DNA of 64,000 nucleotides from a bacterium (GTDB taxonomy: Bacteria > Zhuqueibacterota > Zhuqueibacteria > Residuimicrobiales > Oceaniaggregativiventaceae): positions 248,001 to 312,000 of the forward strand of contig JAKQNP010000032.1 in NCBI GenBank assembly GCA_029565675.1, given 5' to 3'. The position numbers were made by a program, and so were the translations under genes. Positions 27,657 through 37,079 of the stretch are shown here, in pieces; positions within the stretch are counted from its first letter, which is position 1; the number at the start of each line of letters is the position of its first letter. Under the pieces are notes generated by a model. The model worked only from the letters and a program-made list of their open reading frames with translations. It ran no database searches and was not told the DNA's origin.

Positions 27657-28813
27657 TGCTCTTCAGTAATGCGGGTGTGGATATGGTTTCGGCAGAACTC
27701 TGCAAAACAAGCGATCGCTTTGTTGCTCTTGCCCCTGAGTGGGACGCCCTGCTGCCTTGCAGCGAGATCAACGATATTTTCTTTACTCATGAGTGGTTGA
27801 CAACCTGGTGGCAACATTATGGCCGGACGGCACATCTCTTTGTTATCCTGATTCGTGAGGGAAAGGACCTGGTCGGCATTGCCCCGCTGATTCTGGAGAA
27901 ACGAAAAATCATGGGATTGACCGCAAATTTTCTGACCAACATCGGCAAACAGCAGAGCGATCTGTCTGGTTTTATCCTGTTGAAAGAGCGTCCGGATATT
28001 CTCCGTGCCATTCTGCAAACTCTTCAAGAACAAAGAGAAAGGTGGGAGGTCTTTTCTCTTCACGATGTTCCTCGGCACCTCTTCGCCGCGGAATTGAACA
28101 ACATCCACACCATTTTTGATGCTTCCGCTCGAGTCTTGCCCTGCGAGCATTACTACATCGATACTCATGGATCATGGTCCGACTATTATTCGGCGCTGTC
28201 GAAAAATTTGCGCAAGGATTTGCATAAAAAGCAAAACCGCCTGGAGAGACTGGGGGCCGTTCGAATCAAACGCTATCAGGGGAAGGAAGTCGATCCGAAC
28301 CAGATCGAAACGATTTTCCAAATCCAGGGACACTCTTATCGGCCGGGTCTGTTTTCCTGCTCCGATGACCGCGACTTTCATCGGGCATTGGCCCGGATCG
28401 CCGCTGAAAAGGGATGGCTCGATTTGACCTTTCTGACTTTGGATGACAACCCCATCGCCTATCGATATGGTTTCAATTATGCACATAAATATGAAGATTG
28501 GATCACGGGATTCGATAACCGCTATTTCCCTTATTCGGTCGGCAAAACATTGCTTCTCCATCTGTTGCAGCAATGCTTTGGTGATAACGTCCATGAGTTC
28601 CAGTTTTTGCGCGGCGAAGAGGCGTACAAGACAGTGTGGCAGGTCCAATCGAGCGAATTCTATCATCAGATGGTCTGGGCAAGGGACAAGCTGATGAGAT
28701 TGACTCAAATTGCCCTGCCCGAGTGGCGGAGCAGAATGAGAAAAAAACTGGAGGAAGTCAAAACATTCAAACCCGTGGTTGAGCGATATGAAAAGATGGC
28801 CGATAAATTTTAG
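27656..28813 (+). CDS. FemAB/CelD-like GNAT acyltransferase (first of two)
   Basis: A 385-residue protein of the Acetyltransf_6 (BioF2/FemAB-like) group, with two tandem GNAT-like halves. It shows FFTHEWLTTWWQHYG near the N-terminus, the basic helix SKNLRKDLHKKQNRLERLG and a C-terminal WITGFDNRYFPYSVGKTLL. FemAB enzymes move aminoacyl groups and related enzymes in exosortase-associated EPS loci are thought to decorate polymers or lipid-linked sugars. The TAATG overlap with the carrier-protein stop argues that they work together. A second in-frame ATG at 27683 is a possible start. Confidence 0.8.
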   Translation: MLFSNAGVDMVSAELCKTSDRFVALAPEWDALLPCSEINDIFFTHEWLTTWWQHYGRTAHLFVILIREGKDLVGIAPLILEKRKIMGLTANFLTNIGKQQSDLSGFILLKERPDILRAILQTLQEQRERWEVFSLHDVPRHLFAAELNNIHTIFDASARVLPCEHYYIDTHGSWSDYYSALSKNLRKDLHKKQNRLERLGAVRIKRYQGKEVDPNQIETIFQIQGHSYRPGLFSCSDDRDFHRALARIAAEKGWLDLTFLTLDDNPIAYRYGFNYAHKYEDWITGFDNRYFPYSVGKTLLLHLLQQCFGDNVHEFQFLRGEEAYKTVWQVQSSEFYHQMVWARDKLMRLTQIALPEWRSRMRKKLEEVKTFKPVVERYEKMADKF

Positions 28814-29936
28814 TCTCGATATCACCTTTCAGCCCTGGCAGGAGATCGACGATGCCACGGTCGGCGATTTGTATCGACTGGAGGACGAAGCGCTGCTGGC
28901 CAATGCCTATCTTTCACCTGGGTTCATCCTTCCTGCGCTGGAGCATCTGAAGCACAGTGCCTCTGTTGTGCTGGCCAAAGCGGTACACGATTCGCAGCTG
29001 GTGGGGGCCGTTTTTCTGCAATTGTCCAAGCGGAGTCGGTCGGTGCCTTTCTTTCATCTGGAACTCTACAGGAGCAAGCACAGTCCGATGACCGGTTTTG
29101 TTCTGCACCAGGATTATGCCGATTGGGTTTTGCCCAAGATGCTCGATGCGATTTTTACCTGGCAGCGATCCTGCCGCGTCGTCGAAATTGTGCAGATGCA
29201 AGAGGACGATGTCTGGAACCGTTTCTTGCAGCGTGACAACGGCGACCGAATCAACAAATGGACAGAATATGAAGGATACAACCGCCGGATATTCAGGCCC
29301 AAATTCGGCGGCGATGAATATATCCATAATTTCTTTTCAAAAAAATTGCGCCACGATTTGGCCAGAACCCGAAATAGACTCGCCGAGCTGGGCAAGATGG
29401 AATGGCGCGTGGTTCGCGGAGAATCGGAGTGGCACTCCCATATTCAGCGCTTTCTTGAATTGGAAAACCTGGGATGGAAAGGTCAACAGAAAACATCGTT
29501 GCTCTGCAACCCGAACGACCTGTGTTTCTTTAACAAGCTGGTTGCCAATTTTACGCGCAACCAGCGGTTATTTTTAACCGAGCTGTTGCTGGACGGGCAA
29601 ATCATCGCAACGACAATCAATCTGGTCTCCAAATCGACAGGATTTGGCTTTAAACTGGCATGGGACCCGCGCTTTGCCAAATACTCTCCCAGTATTCTGA
29701 ATATAGTGGAGCTCATTCGCCAGGGTCCAGACCAGCTCGCTGATCTGGAGTATATCGACAGCGCATCGCTGCCAGGTTCATATATAGAACATTTATTCAA
29801 AGACAGCATCACCATTATTTCCGGTTCTTTAACTCGGCGCGATCTGGCAACTTTTGTCATACACCGGATTCAAAATGTCCGCAGCGCAATGGCCAGACTT
29901 CGGTCCGATCGATCTCTCAAAGTATCACCGGCTTGA
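28788..29936 (+). CDS. FemAB/CelD-like GNAT acyltransferase (second of two)
   Basis: 382 residues, paralogous to the preceding gene. Both carry the same basic helix, here SKKLRHDLARTRNRLAELG, and a matching C-terminal GNAT half (NLVSKSTGFGFKLAWDPRFAKYSPS). The gene overlaps its neighbour by 26 bases; ATG 28788 is preferred to the TTG at 28779. The N-terminal half has diverged strongly, which suggests a different donor or acceptor from the first copy. Confidence 0.78.
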   Translation: MKRWPINFSLDITFQPWQEIDDATVGDLYRLEDEALLANAYLSPGFILPALEHLKHSASVVLAKAVHDSQLVGAVFLQLSKRSRSVPFFHLELYRSKHSPMTGFVLHQDYADWVLPKMLDAIFTWQRSCRVVEIVQMQEDDVWNRFLQRDNGDRINKWTEYEGYNRRIFRPKFGGDEYIHNFFSKKLRHDLARTRNRLAELGKMEWRVVRGESEWHSHIQRFLELENLGWKGQQKTSLLCNPNDLCFFNKLVANFTRNQRLFLTELLLDGQIIATTINLVSKSTGFGFKLAWDPRFAKYSPSILNIVELIRQGPDQLADLEYIDSASLPGSYIEHLFKDSITIISGSLTRRDLATFVIHRIQNVRSAMARLRSDRSLKVSPA

Positions 29937-29956
29937 CCCGGCAACCCGACGATCAA

Positions 29957-30109
29957 GTGAACGTTGTGATTTTTAGTCCCAAGAACGGGCAGTATTCGGA
30001 GGAAACAGATCATAGGGAATGGGGTAGCACCGTGCTCGTTCTTGCGCTTTTGATGAATTTAATTTCCCTTCTGCTCATCGGGAAAATGAAAAAGGCTGTG
30101 ACAAAATAG
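29957..30109 (+). CDS. Possible 50-residue single-pass membrane protein
   Basis: An open frame from GTG 29957 to TAG 30107 encodes a short polar N-terminus (NVVIFSPKNGQYSEETDHRE), one hydrophobic helix (TVLVLALLMNLISLLLIG) and a basic tail (KMKKAVTK), an N-out/C-in topology by the positive-inside rule. It fills the otherwise empty 221-base gap between the second FemAB-like gene and the acetyltransferase. There is no clear ribosome site; GTG 29966 or GTG 30032 are alternative starts. Small helper proteins of this kind are common beside membrane polysaccharide enzymes. Confidence 0.35.
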   Translation: MNVVIFSPKNGQYSEETDHREWGSTVLVLALLMNLISLLLIGKMKKAVTK

Positions 30110-30157
30110 CCGAAATTCTCAAAACCACTCGTCAATCCATGATGGAAGAATGCCAGT

Positions 30158-30784
30158 ATGAATCCCTTCATCTTTGCCAGGAAGAAATGGCGTGAATTCC
30201 GCAATAGCTATGCATTAAACCAATACGACCGTTTTACGATAGCAGAACACTTTCGCAAACAGGGCGCGCAAATCGGCGAGGGATGCAGCATCATACCGAC
30301 ATCCCTTGGCACCGAGCCGTATCTGATTAAAATCGGCAATCGCGTATCCATCGCTGCCAATGTCGGTTTTATGACTCACGACGGCGGCGCCTGGATTCTT
30401 CGCGATGAAATCCAGGATGCACAGATGTTCGGACCGATTGTAATCGAAGACGATTGTGTAATCGGCGCCAATGTGGCGATCTTGCCCAATATCACCATAG
30501 GACGGCGCTCCATCGTGGCAACCGGATCCGTGGTCATCAGCGACATTCCGCCGGAATCAATAGCTGTCGGCGTGCCGGCGCGAGTCATCGGCTCGGTCCA
30601 CAAATATCAGGAAAAAGTCCGCCTGGCCTGGGAACAACAAAGGCCGCCCGGCATCGAGATCGAACCCGGCGCAACCTGGTGGACTTCAAAAAATCTGCCC
30701 AGGAATCAACAATTGCTCAAAGCACATCTATTGTCTCTGTTCAATAACCCTGGGCAAACTCTGCAACCGCATGCGAATCGATAA
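30158..30784 (+). CDS. Hexapeptide-repeat acyltransferase (left-handed beta-helix)
   Basis: A 208-residue WbbJ/LacA-type acetyltransferase. Hexapeptide repeats run through IGEGCSIIP, IKIGNRVSIAANVGFM and VIEDDCVIGANVAILPNITIGRRSIVATGSVV, ending in IPPESIAVGVPARVIG. The His in FMTHDGG is the expected catalytic base. It probably O- or N-acetylates an EPS sugar using acetyl-CoA. Its stop is immediately followed by the next ATG (TAAATG), so it is in the same operon as the deacetylase. Confidence 0.88.
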   Translation: MNPFIFARKKWREFRNSYALNQYDRFTIAEHFRKQGAQIGEGCSIIPTSLGTEPYLIKIGNRVSIAANVGFMTHDGGAWILRDEIQDAQMFGPIVIEDDCVIGANVAILPNITIGRRSIVATGSVVISDIPPESIAVGVPARVIGSVHKYQEKVRLAWEQQRPPGIEIEPGATWWTSKNLPRNQQLLKAHLLSLFNNPGQTLQPHANR

Positions 30785-31870
30785 ATGAAAAAATTGCTTA
30801 AAACTCTTGCGTGTGCCATGATCTACTACAGCGGGCTTTTCGCGCTGATCCACAAATACTCTGCCAGACGCGGGGTGACCATTTTGGCCTATCATCGGAT
30901 TTGCAGCATAAATGACGATTATCTCAATTTAGCCATACCGATCGATGCTTTTCACAACCATCTCGAGGTGCTGGCCAAACACTATCGAGTCGTCTCCCTC
31001 GAGCGGGCGATCGCCTTGCTCATGGAAAAAAAGATCACCAACTCGGTTGTAATCACTTTTGACGATGGCTATCGCGACAATTACACCAACGCCTATCCCC
31101 TGTTAAAAAAGTACGGTTTTCCATGGACGCTTTTTGTCACTGTCAATCCAGTCAAAAATCAATTGCTGCTCTGGTATGATTCGATCAAAACCCTCTATAT
31201 CAACACTGCGCAGGATCATGTCGACTTGACTGACTTCGGCATGCCGGTTTTCCCGCTGCGAAACCGAAGAGAGAAAATCGCCGCGCTCCACAAAACCCTG
31301 GGCTTGATCAAGAAAAACCCTGTCTTTGGCCGCATGGACGATTTTGTCAGATCGCTCGAAAAGCAATTGCAGTGCTCTGCCGTTTCCTCAGCCACTGAGG
31401 CCATGCTCACCTTTGCTCAGTTGAGAGAAATGCAGCGCGCCGGCGTGACCATCGGCTCGCATACCATGAATCATCCGATACTCGCTCAAATCGAATCGAA
31501 TCATGTCCGCGACGAAATCGAGCGGTCCAAACAGATGCTGGAACAAGAGCTCGAGCAACCCGTCGACTATTTTGCCTATCCAAATGGCGCACGCGAGGAT
31601 TTCGACGATCAAATCATCGATAACCTTAAAAGTGTTGGCTATCGGGGTGCCTGCACCTTGATCCCGGGTATCAACAGCGACGACGATTTATTCAATCTAA
31701 AAAGAGTGGGAATCGACCAGAATTTCGTAAGCTTTGCGCCGTTTCTCACCCGCGCCTTGTTTGCGGTTGAAATGACAGGCATCCTGGACCGCTTGCTCAT
31801 GCGTTCGATGCGAACAAAACTTTCATCTCCCAGGATATTTCCCGCCCCGGATTCCGGGGTTAAGCCCTGA
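30785..31870 (+). CDS. Polysaccharide deacetylase, NodB fold (first of two)
   Basis: A 361-residue carbohydrate esterase 4 protein. Motif 1 TFDDGYRD (Asp base and metal Asp), motif 2 SHTMNHP (two metal His) and motif 3 YPNGAREDF are present. A short hydrophobic N-terminal segment (LLKTLACAMIYYSGLFALI) may anchor it in the membrane, which fits removal of acetyl groups from nascent or lipid-linked EPS. Related deacetylases belong to exosortase-associated EPS loci. Confidence 0.88.
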   Translation: MKKLLKTLACAMIYYSGLFALIHKYSARRGVTILAYHRICSINDDYLNLAIPIDAFHNHLEVLAKHYRVVSLERAIALLMEKKITNSVVITFDDGYRDNYTNAYPLLKKYGFPWTLFVTVNPVKNQLLLWYDSIKTLYINTAQDHVDLTDFGMPVFPLRNRREKIAALHKTLGLIKKNPVFGRMDDFVRSLEKQLQCSAVSSATEAMLTFAQLREMQRAGVTIGSHTMNHPILAQIESNHVRDEIERSKQMLEQELEQPVDYFAYPNGAREDFDDQIIDNLKSVGYRGACTLIPGINSDDDLFNLKRVGIDQNFVSFAPFLTRALFAVEMTGILDRLLMRSMRTKLSSPRIFPAPDSGVKP

Positions 31871-31918
31871 TTCCCCAACCAGGACGATTTGACAAGATTA
31901 GACTGCGACTGAATAGAG

Positions 31919-33109
31919 ATGCTCTTAAAAAAAATTAAAATTCTATATCTAATTGATTGCCTGTACAACCAGGGCGGCTCTGAAATGTACCTCTGCCGCT
32001 TGCTCATGAATCTGGACCGGAAACGCTTTTTACCGATTATCTGTCCATTGGAACCTTTTGACAGCCTGATGATCCAAAAATTGCGCAACCTGGCGATCCC
32101 CCTTTATCCCTTGGGCGTCAACAAGATCTATTCTTGGCAGGCAATCAAAAAAGGGCTGTGGTTGAAAAAGCTGATCAAACAGGAAAAAGTCGACATCGTG
32201 CAAACCATTCATTTCTCTTCGGATTTTTTGGGGATCATCGCCGGCAGACTTGCCGGTGTCAGTGCGGTCATTTCAAGCCGCCGCGATATGGGTTTCATGG
32301 AGACCAGCATTCATTACCGGTTTTTCAGGTATTTGCTTGACCGGCTGACCGACAGGGTTTTAACCAATTCAAACATGATGCAACAAGCGATTGTTGCAGC
32401 TGAAAAAATACCTGCGATAAAGTTCATCACCATCTACAATGGCGTTTGCCTTGACGAGTTCAAACCGATGCGCAATCGAAGCAGAAAGTGCCTCGAGTTG
32501 GGGCTCAGACCCGACAGCCACCATATCGGTATCATCGCGAATATCAGGCCGATCAAAGGACTTGAGTTTTTTCTGCTGGCAGCGGCAGAAACTCTGAACG
32601 TTTTTCCGAACTGCGAATTTGTCATCATAGGCAGTACCGCCAGTCTGCATGAAAGCATCGCTGTCTATTGGCAGAAACTCTGCGGCATCATCGATTCGCA
32701 TGGAATCAAAGACAAAATTATTTTTTTAGGTCCCCGGCAGGACATCGCCGATGTATTGACTTTGCTGGACGTTTATGTTTGCTCATCGATCAGCGAGGGC
32801 TTTTCCAACTCGATCATCGAGGCCATGGCATGTGGAGTGCCGGTTATTGCCACCAAAGTGGGCGGCAATGTCGAGGCGGTCTGTGAAAACCAGACGGGCT
32901 TCCTGGTACCGCCGAAAGATGCCAAGGCCATTGCCGTGCGGCTGATCCAGCTTTTGGCAGACCGAAAGAGGCGACGATCGATGGGAAATGCTGCCAGACA
33001 ACGGGTGGCCGATTGTTTTAATTTGCCAAATGTCGTTCGCGAACACGAAATGCTGTATGCCAGTCTGAGCAACAAGAAAAATAAGATGCCGAAAAAGCCA
33101 ACGCAATGA
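31919..33109 (+). CDS. Glycosyltransferase family 4
   Basis: A 396-residue GT-B enzyme. N-terminal acceptor domain opens with ILYLIDCLYNQGGSEMYL; the donor domain carries NIRPIKGLEFFLLAA, DIADVLTLLDVYVCSS and the E-x7-E motif SEGFSNSIIEAMACGVPVIA. It likely adds one sugar to the lipid-linked EPS repeat. Its ATG at 31919 is followed by an AT-rich start and its stop overlaps the flippase start (ATGA). Confidence 0.9.
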   Translation: MLLKKIKILYLIDCLYNQGGSEMYLCRLLMNLDRKRFLPIICPLEPFDSLMIQKLRNLAIPLYPLGVNKIYSWQAIKKGLWLKKLIKQEKVDIVQTIHFSSDFLGIIAGRLAGVSAVISSRRDMGFMETSIHYRFFRYLLDRLTDRVLTNSNMMQQAIVAAEKIPAIKFITIYNGVCLDEFKPMRNRSRKCLELGLRPDSHHIGIIANIRPIKGLEFFLLAAAETLNVFPNCEFVIIGSTASLHESIAVYWQKLCGIIDSHGIKDKIIFLGPRQDIADVLTLLDVYVCSSISEGFSNSIIEAMACGVPVIATKVGGNVEAVCENQTGFLVPPKDAKAIAVRLIQLLADRKRRRSMGNAARQRVADCFNLPNVVREHEMLYASLSNKKNKMPKKPTQ

Positions 33110-34647
33110 CACAAGCGCAGAGAAAAGCGATGAATTCATCCGACTCACAAAACTACATGCCGCGCTTTTTGCAGCAGGCATCACACTATTTATTCGGCAA
33201 TGTATCGCTGATTCTTTCAGGATTAATCTCGTTTCCAATCTTGACCCGGGTATTGACAACAGAGGATTATGGCTTGTTGAGCTTGATCTCGATTACACTC
33301 TGGCTCATCCTGGCCTTCACCAAAGCGGGTTTGCAGGAATCGGCTGTGCGTTTCTACGATGAATATTCCTCTGGACAAAAAAAAGCGCCGATCTCTGAAT
33401 ATTATACCACTCTCTTGGGCGCCTCAGTGGTTTTCACTCTCGCGGCGGTTGTCCTGGTGCTGCCTGTCGGGGCGCTGTTTCTGCGCCATTCAGCAGTGCC
33501 TAACCGCTATCTCTATTTATTCTTATTTGCCGCCCTGTTGATCAGCGGCTCGCTTTTCGTCCGTTTGACGAACTTTTTTCGCGCCGAACAGCGCACCAAA
33601 ATGCTCAATCTGGTTTTGGTTTTGCGGCAATATTCAACTCTCTTTGCCGGTATCGCTTTTTTGCTCCTTTTTTCCCGCTCCCTGGTCGCCTATTATGTGG
33701 GAATCGTGCTGGCTGAATCGCTAATCGTTGTGCTGTTGACTTCGCGCCTGGCAAAAAATCACCTCATCCAGTGGAAAAATTTCTCTCCGTCCTTTCTCAA
33801 AGAGAGCCTGCAGTTTGGCTTGCCTCTGATTGGGTTTGAGGTGGCCAATTTTTTAATCAAATCCACCGATCGCTATCTCATCCAGCTATTTATCAATTTG
33901 GAAGCGGTTGCGGTATATGCCGCCGGCGCCAACCTTTGTCAATACTTGAAAGACATGTTCCTGTATGCGATCTCCTATGCCATCACACCGCTCTATATGC
34001 AGATGTGGAATTCAAAGGGGCCGGAACAAACCCGGCTCTTTTTGGGCAAAATAACCAATGCCTTGTTCTATCTTCTCATCCCCATCGTTTTTGGTGTAAT
34101 CGCGCTGGCCAAACCGCTTATTGTCTTTTTGGCCTCGGAAAAATATGCCCAATCAGCAGCCATCATGCCGATCATTCTGCCTGGAGTCATTTTGTGGGGA
34201 CTATCGCCGCTTTTCGCAGCTGGCATCTATATTCATAAAAAAACCAAAGTCCTCTCCTATATCGTTGGTGTTGGCGTGGTGACCAATACCATTCTGAATT
34301 GTCTGCTTATCCCGATCTATAACATTAACGGCGCAGCCTGGGCCACTCTCTTCTCCTTTGTTCTGATCATGGCACTCTTGATCAGAGTGTCCAACCGCTT
34401 GCTGAAAATCGTGGTCAAACCCGGGATTCTGTTGCGCGTTTTGATCGCCTCGGCAGCGATGTTCATCACCATCCACCTGGTCAACTGGCCTCCAGGAATA
34501 GTGGGTTTGGCGGGAGCCGCATTGACAGGCGCTTTTGTCTATAGTCTGGCCATTCTGACCATTGATGTCGAATTGCGCAAAACGCTGACTGCCTTTCTTC
34601 ACCATCATTCTGCCAAGTTTTGCCAAATGCACTCGGAGAAAATCTAA
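33106..34647 (+). CDS. Lipid-linked oligosaccharide flippase (Wzx, MATE/MVF superfamily)
   Basis: A 513-residue polytopic membrane protein with 12-14 predicted helices. The N-terminal pattern YLFGNVSLILSGLISFPILTR followed by LTTEDYGLLSL is typical of Wzx/RfbX. It should flip undecaprenyl-linked repeat units across the inner membrane. It overlaps the glycosyltransferase stop by ATGA and is directly followed by the polymerase gene. Confidence 0.9.
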   Translation: MTQAQRKAMNSSDSQNYMPRFLQQASHYLFGNVSLILSGLISFPILTRVLTTEDYGLLSLISITLWLILAFTKAGLQESAVRFYDEYSSGQKKAPISEYYTTLLGASVVFTLAAVVLVLPVGALFLRHSAVPNRYLYLFLFAALLISGSLFVRLTNFFRAEQRTKMLNLVLVLRQYSTLFAGIAFLLLFSRSLVAYYVGIVLAESLIVVLLTSRLAKNHLIQWKNFSPSFLKESLQFGLPLIGFEVANFLIKSTDRYLIQLFINLEAVAVYAAGANLCQYLKDMFLYAISYAITPLYMQMWNSKGPEQTRLFLGKITNALFYLLIPIVFGVIALAKPLIVFLASEKYAQSAAIMPIILPGVILWGLSPLFAAGIYIHKKTKVLSYIVGVGVVTNTILNCLLIPIYNINGAAWATLFSFVLIMALLIRVSNRLLKIVVKPGILLRVLIASAAMFITIHLVNWPPGIVGLAGAALTGAFVYSLAILTIDVELRKTLTAFLHHHSAKFCQMHSEKI

Positions 34648-36039
34648 ATGGAATTCGGTTGGGGACTGACAAACATTCTGACGCCGGCCCTGTATGCCGG
34701 TTGCATGCTGGCCATCCTCCTGACGCTCTTCTATCGTATAGAGATAGGTATTTATGTATTTGTCTTCTTTTTGCCTCTACAGAATATCCTTGATTATGTG
34801 ATCGATTTTCCACTCGGCAAAGATATCAACGACTTGCTCATCCTCTCGATGCTGATTCGGTGGATTTTGGATCGCAACAAAAACTCGTCATTTTTTCATC
34901 GCACTCCGTTCGATATTCCGCTGATGCTATTAACCGCCTGGACATTTATAAGCGTCTGGCACGGAGCGCAATATATCGGCGCTCCTATCTCCCTTCTGCC
35001 GATCGATCCCCGCATCATGGCATGGAAAAATTATCTTATTCCATTCATCCTCTTTTACATTATGGTCAACAACCTTAAAAGACCATTACAGATCAAAATC
35101 TGTGTGATGGTGATGCTCGGCTCGATCCTTATTCTCGATCGCAATTTTTACAATATCATCAAGTATGTCGATACTTCGCATTATTCAGAGTCGTTTCAGC
35201 ATCTCGGCACGCCCAGCTCATTATCCGGCAACTTTTTGGCCGTTTTCTTGGCGTCCTATTCCGTCTTCCTGATCACGCTTTTTCTCTATGATAAAAACGT
35301 GCTGCGCAAAATCGTATATGCCGGATTGGGCGGATTGAGCTACTATTGCATCATGTTCCTTTTCTCCCGCAGCGGTTATCTTGCCGCGTTTTCCAGTTGG
35401 GCATTTATTGGCCTGGTGAAAAACCGAAAAATTCTTTTGGTGGTTATCCTCGTCACCTTCTTTTGGCAGTCTGTTTTACCGCTTTCGGTACGCGAGCGCA
35501 TCGAGATGACCAAAACCGAAGATGGATATGACGGCACCACCCTCGAACGGCTCGGGATGTGGCAACAGGCTAAAATGATGATCGCCGAAAATCCGATCAT
35601 GGGCGCCGGCTTTGACATCACCCGCCAACTGACCATCACCGACGGTGGACTGACCCAATACACCTGGCAAAGTTTTCACAACAATTATCTTCAAACCACA
35701 GTAGAAATGGGATATATCGGATTGGCGCTGGTGCTGTCGCTGTTTCTTCTCGGTGCGTATTGCGGTTGGCGGCTTACCAAGATCAGCGGCGATGCCTTTG
35801 AAAAAGGATTAGGTGTCGGCATGATCGGATGCACAATCGCCACTTTGGCAGGCAACTTTGCTGGCAGCTACTGGCATTTCTTCAATATCATCGGTTTTTA
35901 TTGGGTTGCCCTGGCATTGGTTGTGAAAAGCATCCAATGGATTGAACCGAATGAACCCAAACCAACTGAACGAGTCTCCAAAGTGCAAGTTGACCGCTTT
36001 TTACTGCCGTATGTGCAGACAACAGAAACAGAACGATGA
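34648..36039 (+). CDS. EPS polymerase / O-antigen ligase family (Wzy-like)
   Basis: A 463-residue protein with about 11 helices and a large periplasmic loop near the C-terminus. The Wzy_C signature is visible as TLERLGMWQQAKMMIAENPI, GAGFD and SFHNNYLQTTVEMGYIGL. It would polymerise flipped repeat units or ligate the polymer. Exosortase-A EPS loci contain a related ligase. It starts at the base after the flippase stop and overlaps the next gene by ATGA. Confidence 0.88.
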   Translation: MEFGWGLTNILTPALYAGCMLAILLTLFYRIEIGIYVFVFFLPLQNILDYVIDFPLGKDINDLLILSMLIRWILDRNKNSSFFHRTPFDIPLMLLTAWTFISVWHGAQYIGAPISLLPIDPRIMAWKNYLIPFILFYIMVNNLKRPLQIKICVMVMLGSILILDRNFYNIIKYVDTSHYSESFQHLGTPSSLSGNFLAVFLASYSVFLITLFLYDKNVLRKIVYAGLGGLSYYCIMFLFSRSGYLAAFSSWAFIGLVKNRKILLVVILVTFFWQSVLPLSVRERIEMTKTEDGYDGTTLERLGMWQQAKMMIAENPIMGAGFDITRQLTITDGGLTQYTWQSFHNNYLQTTVEMGYIGLALVLSLFLLGAYCGWRLTKISGDAFEKGLGVGMIGCTIATLAGNFAGSYWHFFNIIGFYWVALALVVKSIQWIEPNEPKPTERVSKVQVDRFLLPYVQTTETER

Positions 36040-37079
36040 AGACAAACGAATCAAATCCTTTTATCACTATACTTGTTCCCATACGGAACGAGGCCGAATG
36101 GATCGCGTCGTGCCTGCAGTCGATTCTTGCCCAGGACTATGATCGCGATCAAATGGAAGTGCTGGTGATCGACGGAGAATCGACTGACCAGACGACTGCC
36201 ATCATTAAACGGTTCGAGCAAAAAGACCAACGAATACGCGTTTTCAACAACCCGAAACAAAAGGTCGCCCATGCGCTCAACATCGGTTTGCAACTCGCAA
36301 AAGGCGATTTGCTGGTCAGAGTTGACGGCCATGCAACCATCGAAAAGCAATATTTAAAAAAATGCGTTTCAACTCTACAACAAACCGGCGCAGATTGTGT
36401 CGGCGGAAAAATTATCAGCATCAATTCGAGCATCATCGGCAAGGGGATCGCTCTGGCCATGTCATCGATTTTCGGTGTAGGCAATGCCCGATTTCGCACC
36501 TCTGGAGCTCCAGGTTTTGTCGATACCCTGGCCTTCGGAGCCTATCGCGCTGAGTGGTTTCAAAAAATCGGATCTTTCGATAACACCCTGGTGCGCTGCC
36601 AGGATGACGAATTCAATTATCGTCTGCGCAAAGCCGGCGGCAAGATCTATTTCAACCCGAATATCAGCGCCACCTATTTTCCGCGCTCTGATTTTATCAA
36701 GCTCTGGAAACAATATTTTCAATATGGTTTTTATAAAGTGCGCGTGATGAGAAGGCATTTCAGCATGATGCAGATCAGGCAGTTTGTACCAGCCCTGTTT
36801 GTTTTCGCTCTTGGCCTGTCGGCGCTGTGCAGCTGCTTTAATTCCGGTTGCCGCATCGCTTTTGCTTTCGTCGCCGGCATTTACCTGATTACTAACATAT
36901 TGTTTTCATTAATAATTACCGCGCGGTCGGGTTTGCGCTTCATTTTTATTGTCCCAATCGCCTTTCTGATTCTGCATTTGAGCTATGGGCTGGGATTCAT
37001 ATGCGGTGTTGTTTTCACCCTGGTCAAAAAAACAACCCCAACAGAGCGACTATGCGACGAATCAAAGTGTTACAATTGA
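36036..37079 (+). CDS. Glycosyltransferase family 2 with C-terminal membrane helices
   Basis: A 347-residue ExoA-like enzyme. The GT-A donor site includes ILVPIRNEAEWI, VLVIDGESTDQT and the metal-binding VRVDGHATIE; the acceptor motif is CQDDEFNYRLRKAGG. Three helices at about 248-335 anchor it in the inner membrane. It probably adds a sugar to the growing repeat on the cytoplasmic face. The stop lies 28 bases inside the next gene. Confidence 0.9.
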   Translation: MKTNESNPFITILVPIRNEAEWIASCLQSILAQDYDRDQMEVLVIDGESTDQTTAIIKRFEQKDQRIRVFNNPKQKVAHALNIGLQLAKGDLLVRVDGHATIEKQYLKKCVSTLQQTGADCVGGKIISINSSIIGKGIALAMSSIFGVGNARFRTSGAPGFVDTLAFGAYRAEWFQKIGSFDNTLVRCQDDEFNYRLRKAGGKIYFNPNISATYFPRSDFIKLWKQYFQYGFYKVRVMRRHFSMMQIRQFVPALFVFALGLSALCSCFNSGCRIAFAFVAGIYLITNILFSLIITARSGLRFIFIVPIAFLILHLSYGLGFICGVVFTLVKKTTPTERLCDESKCYN

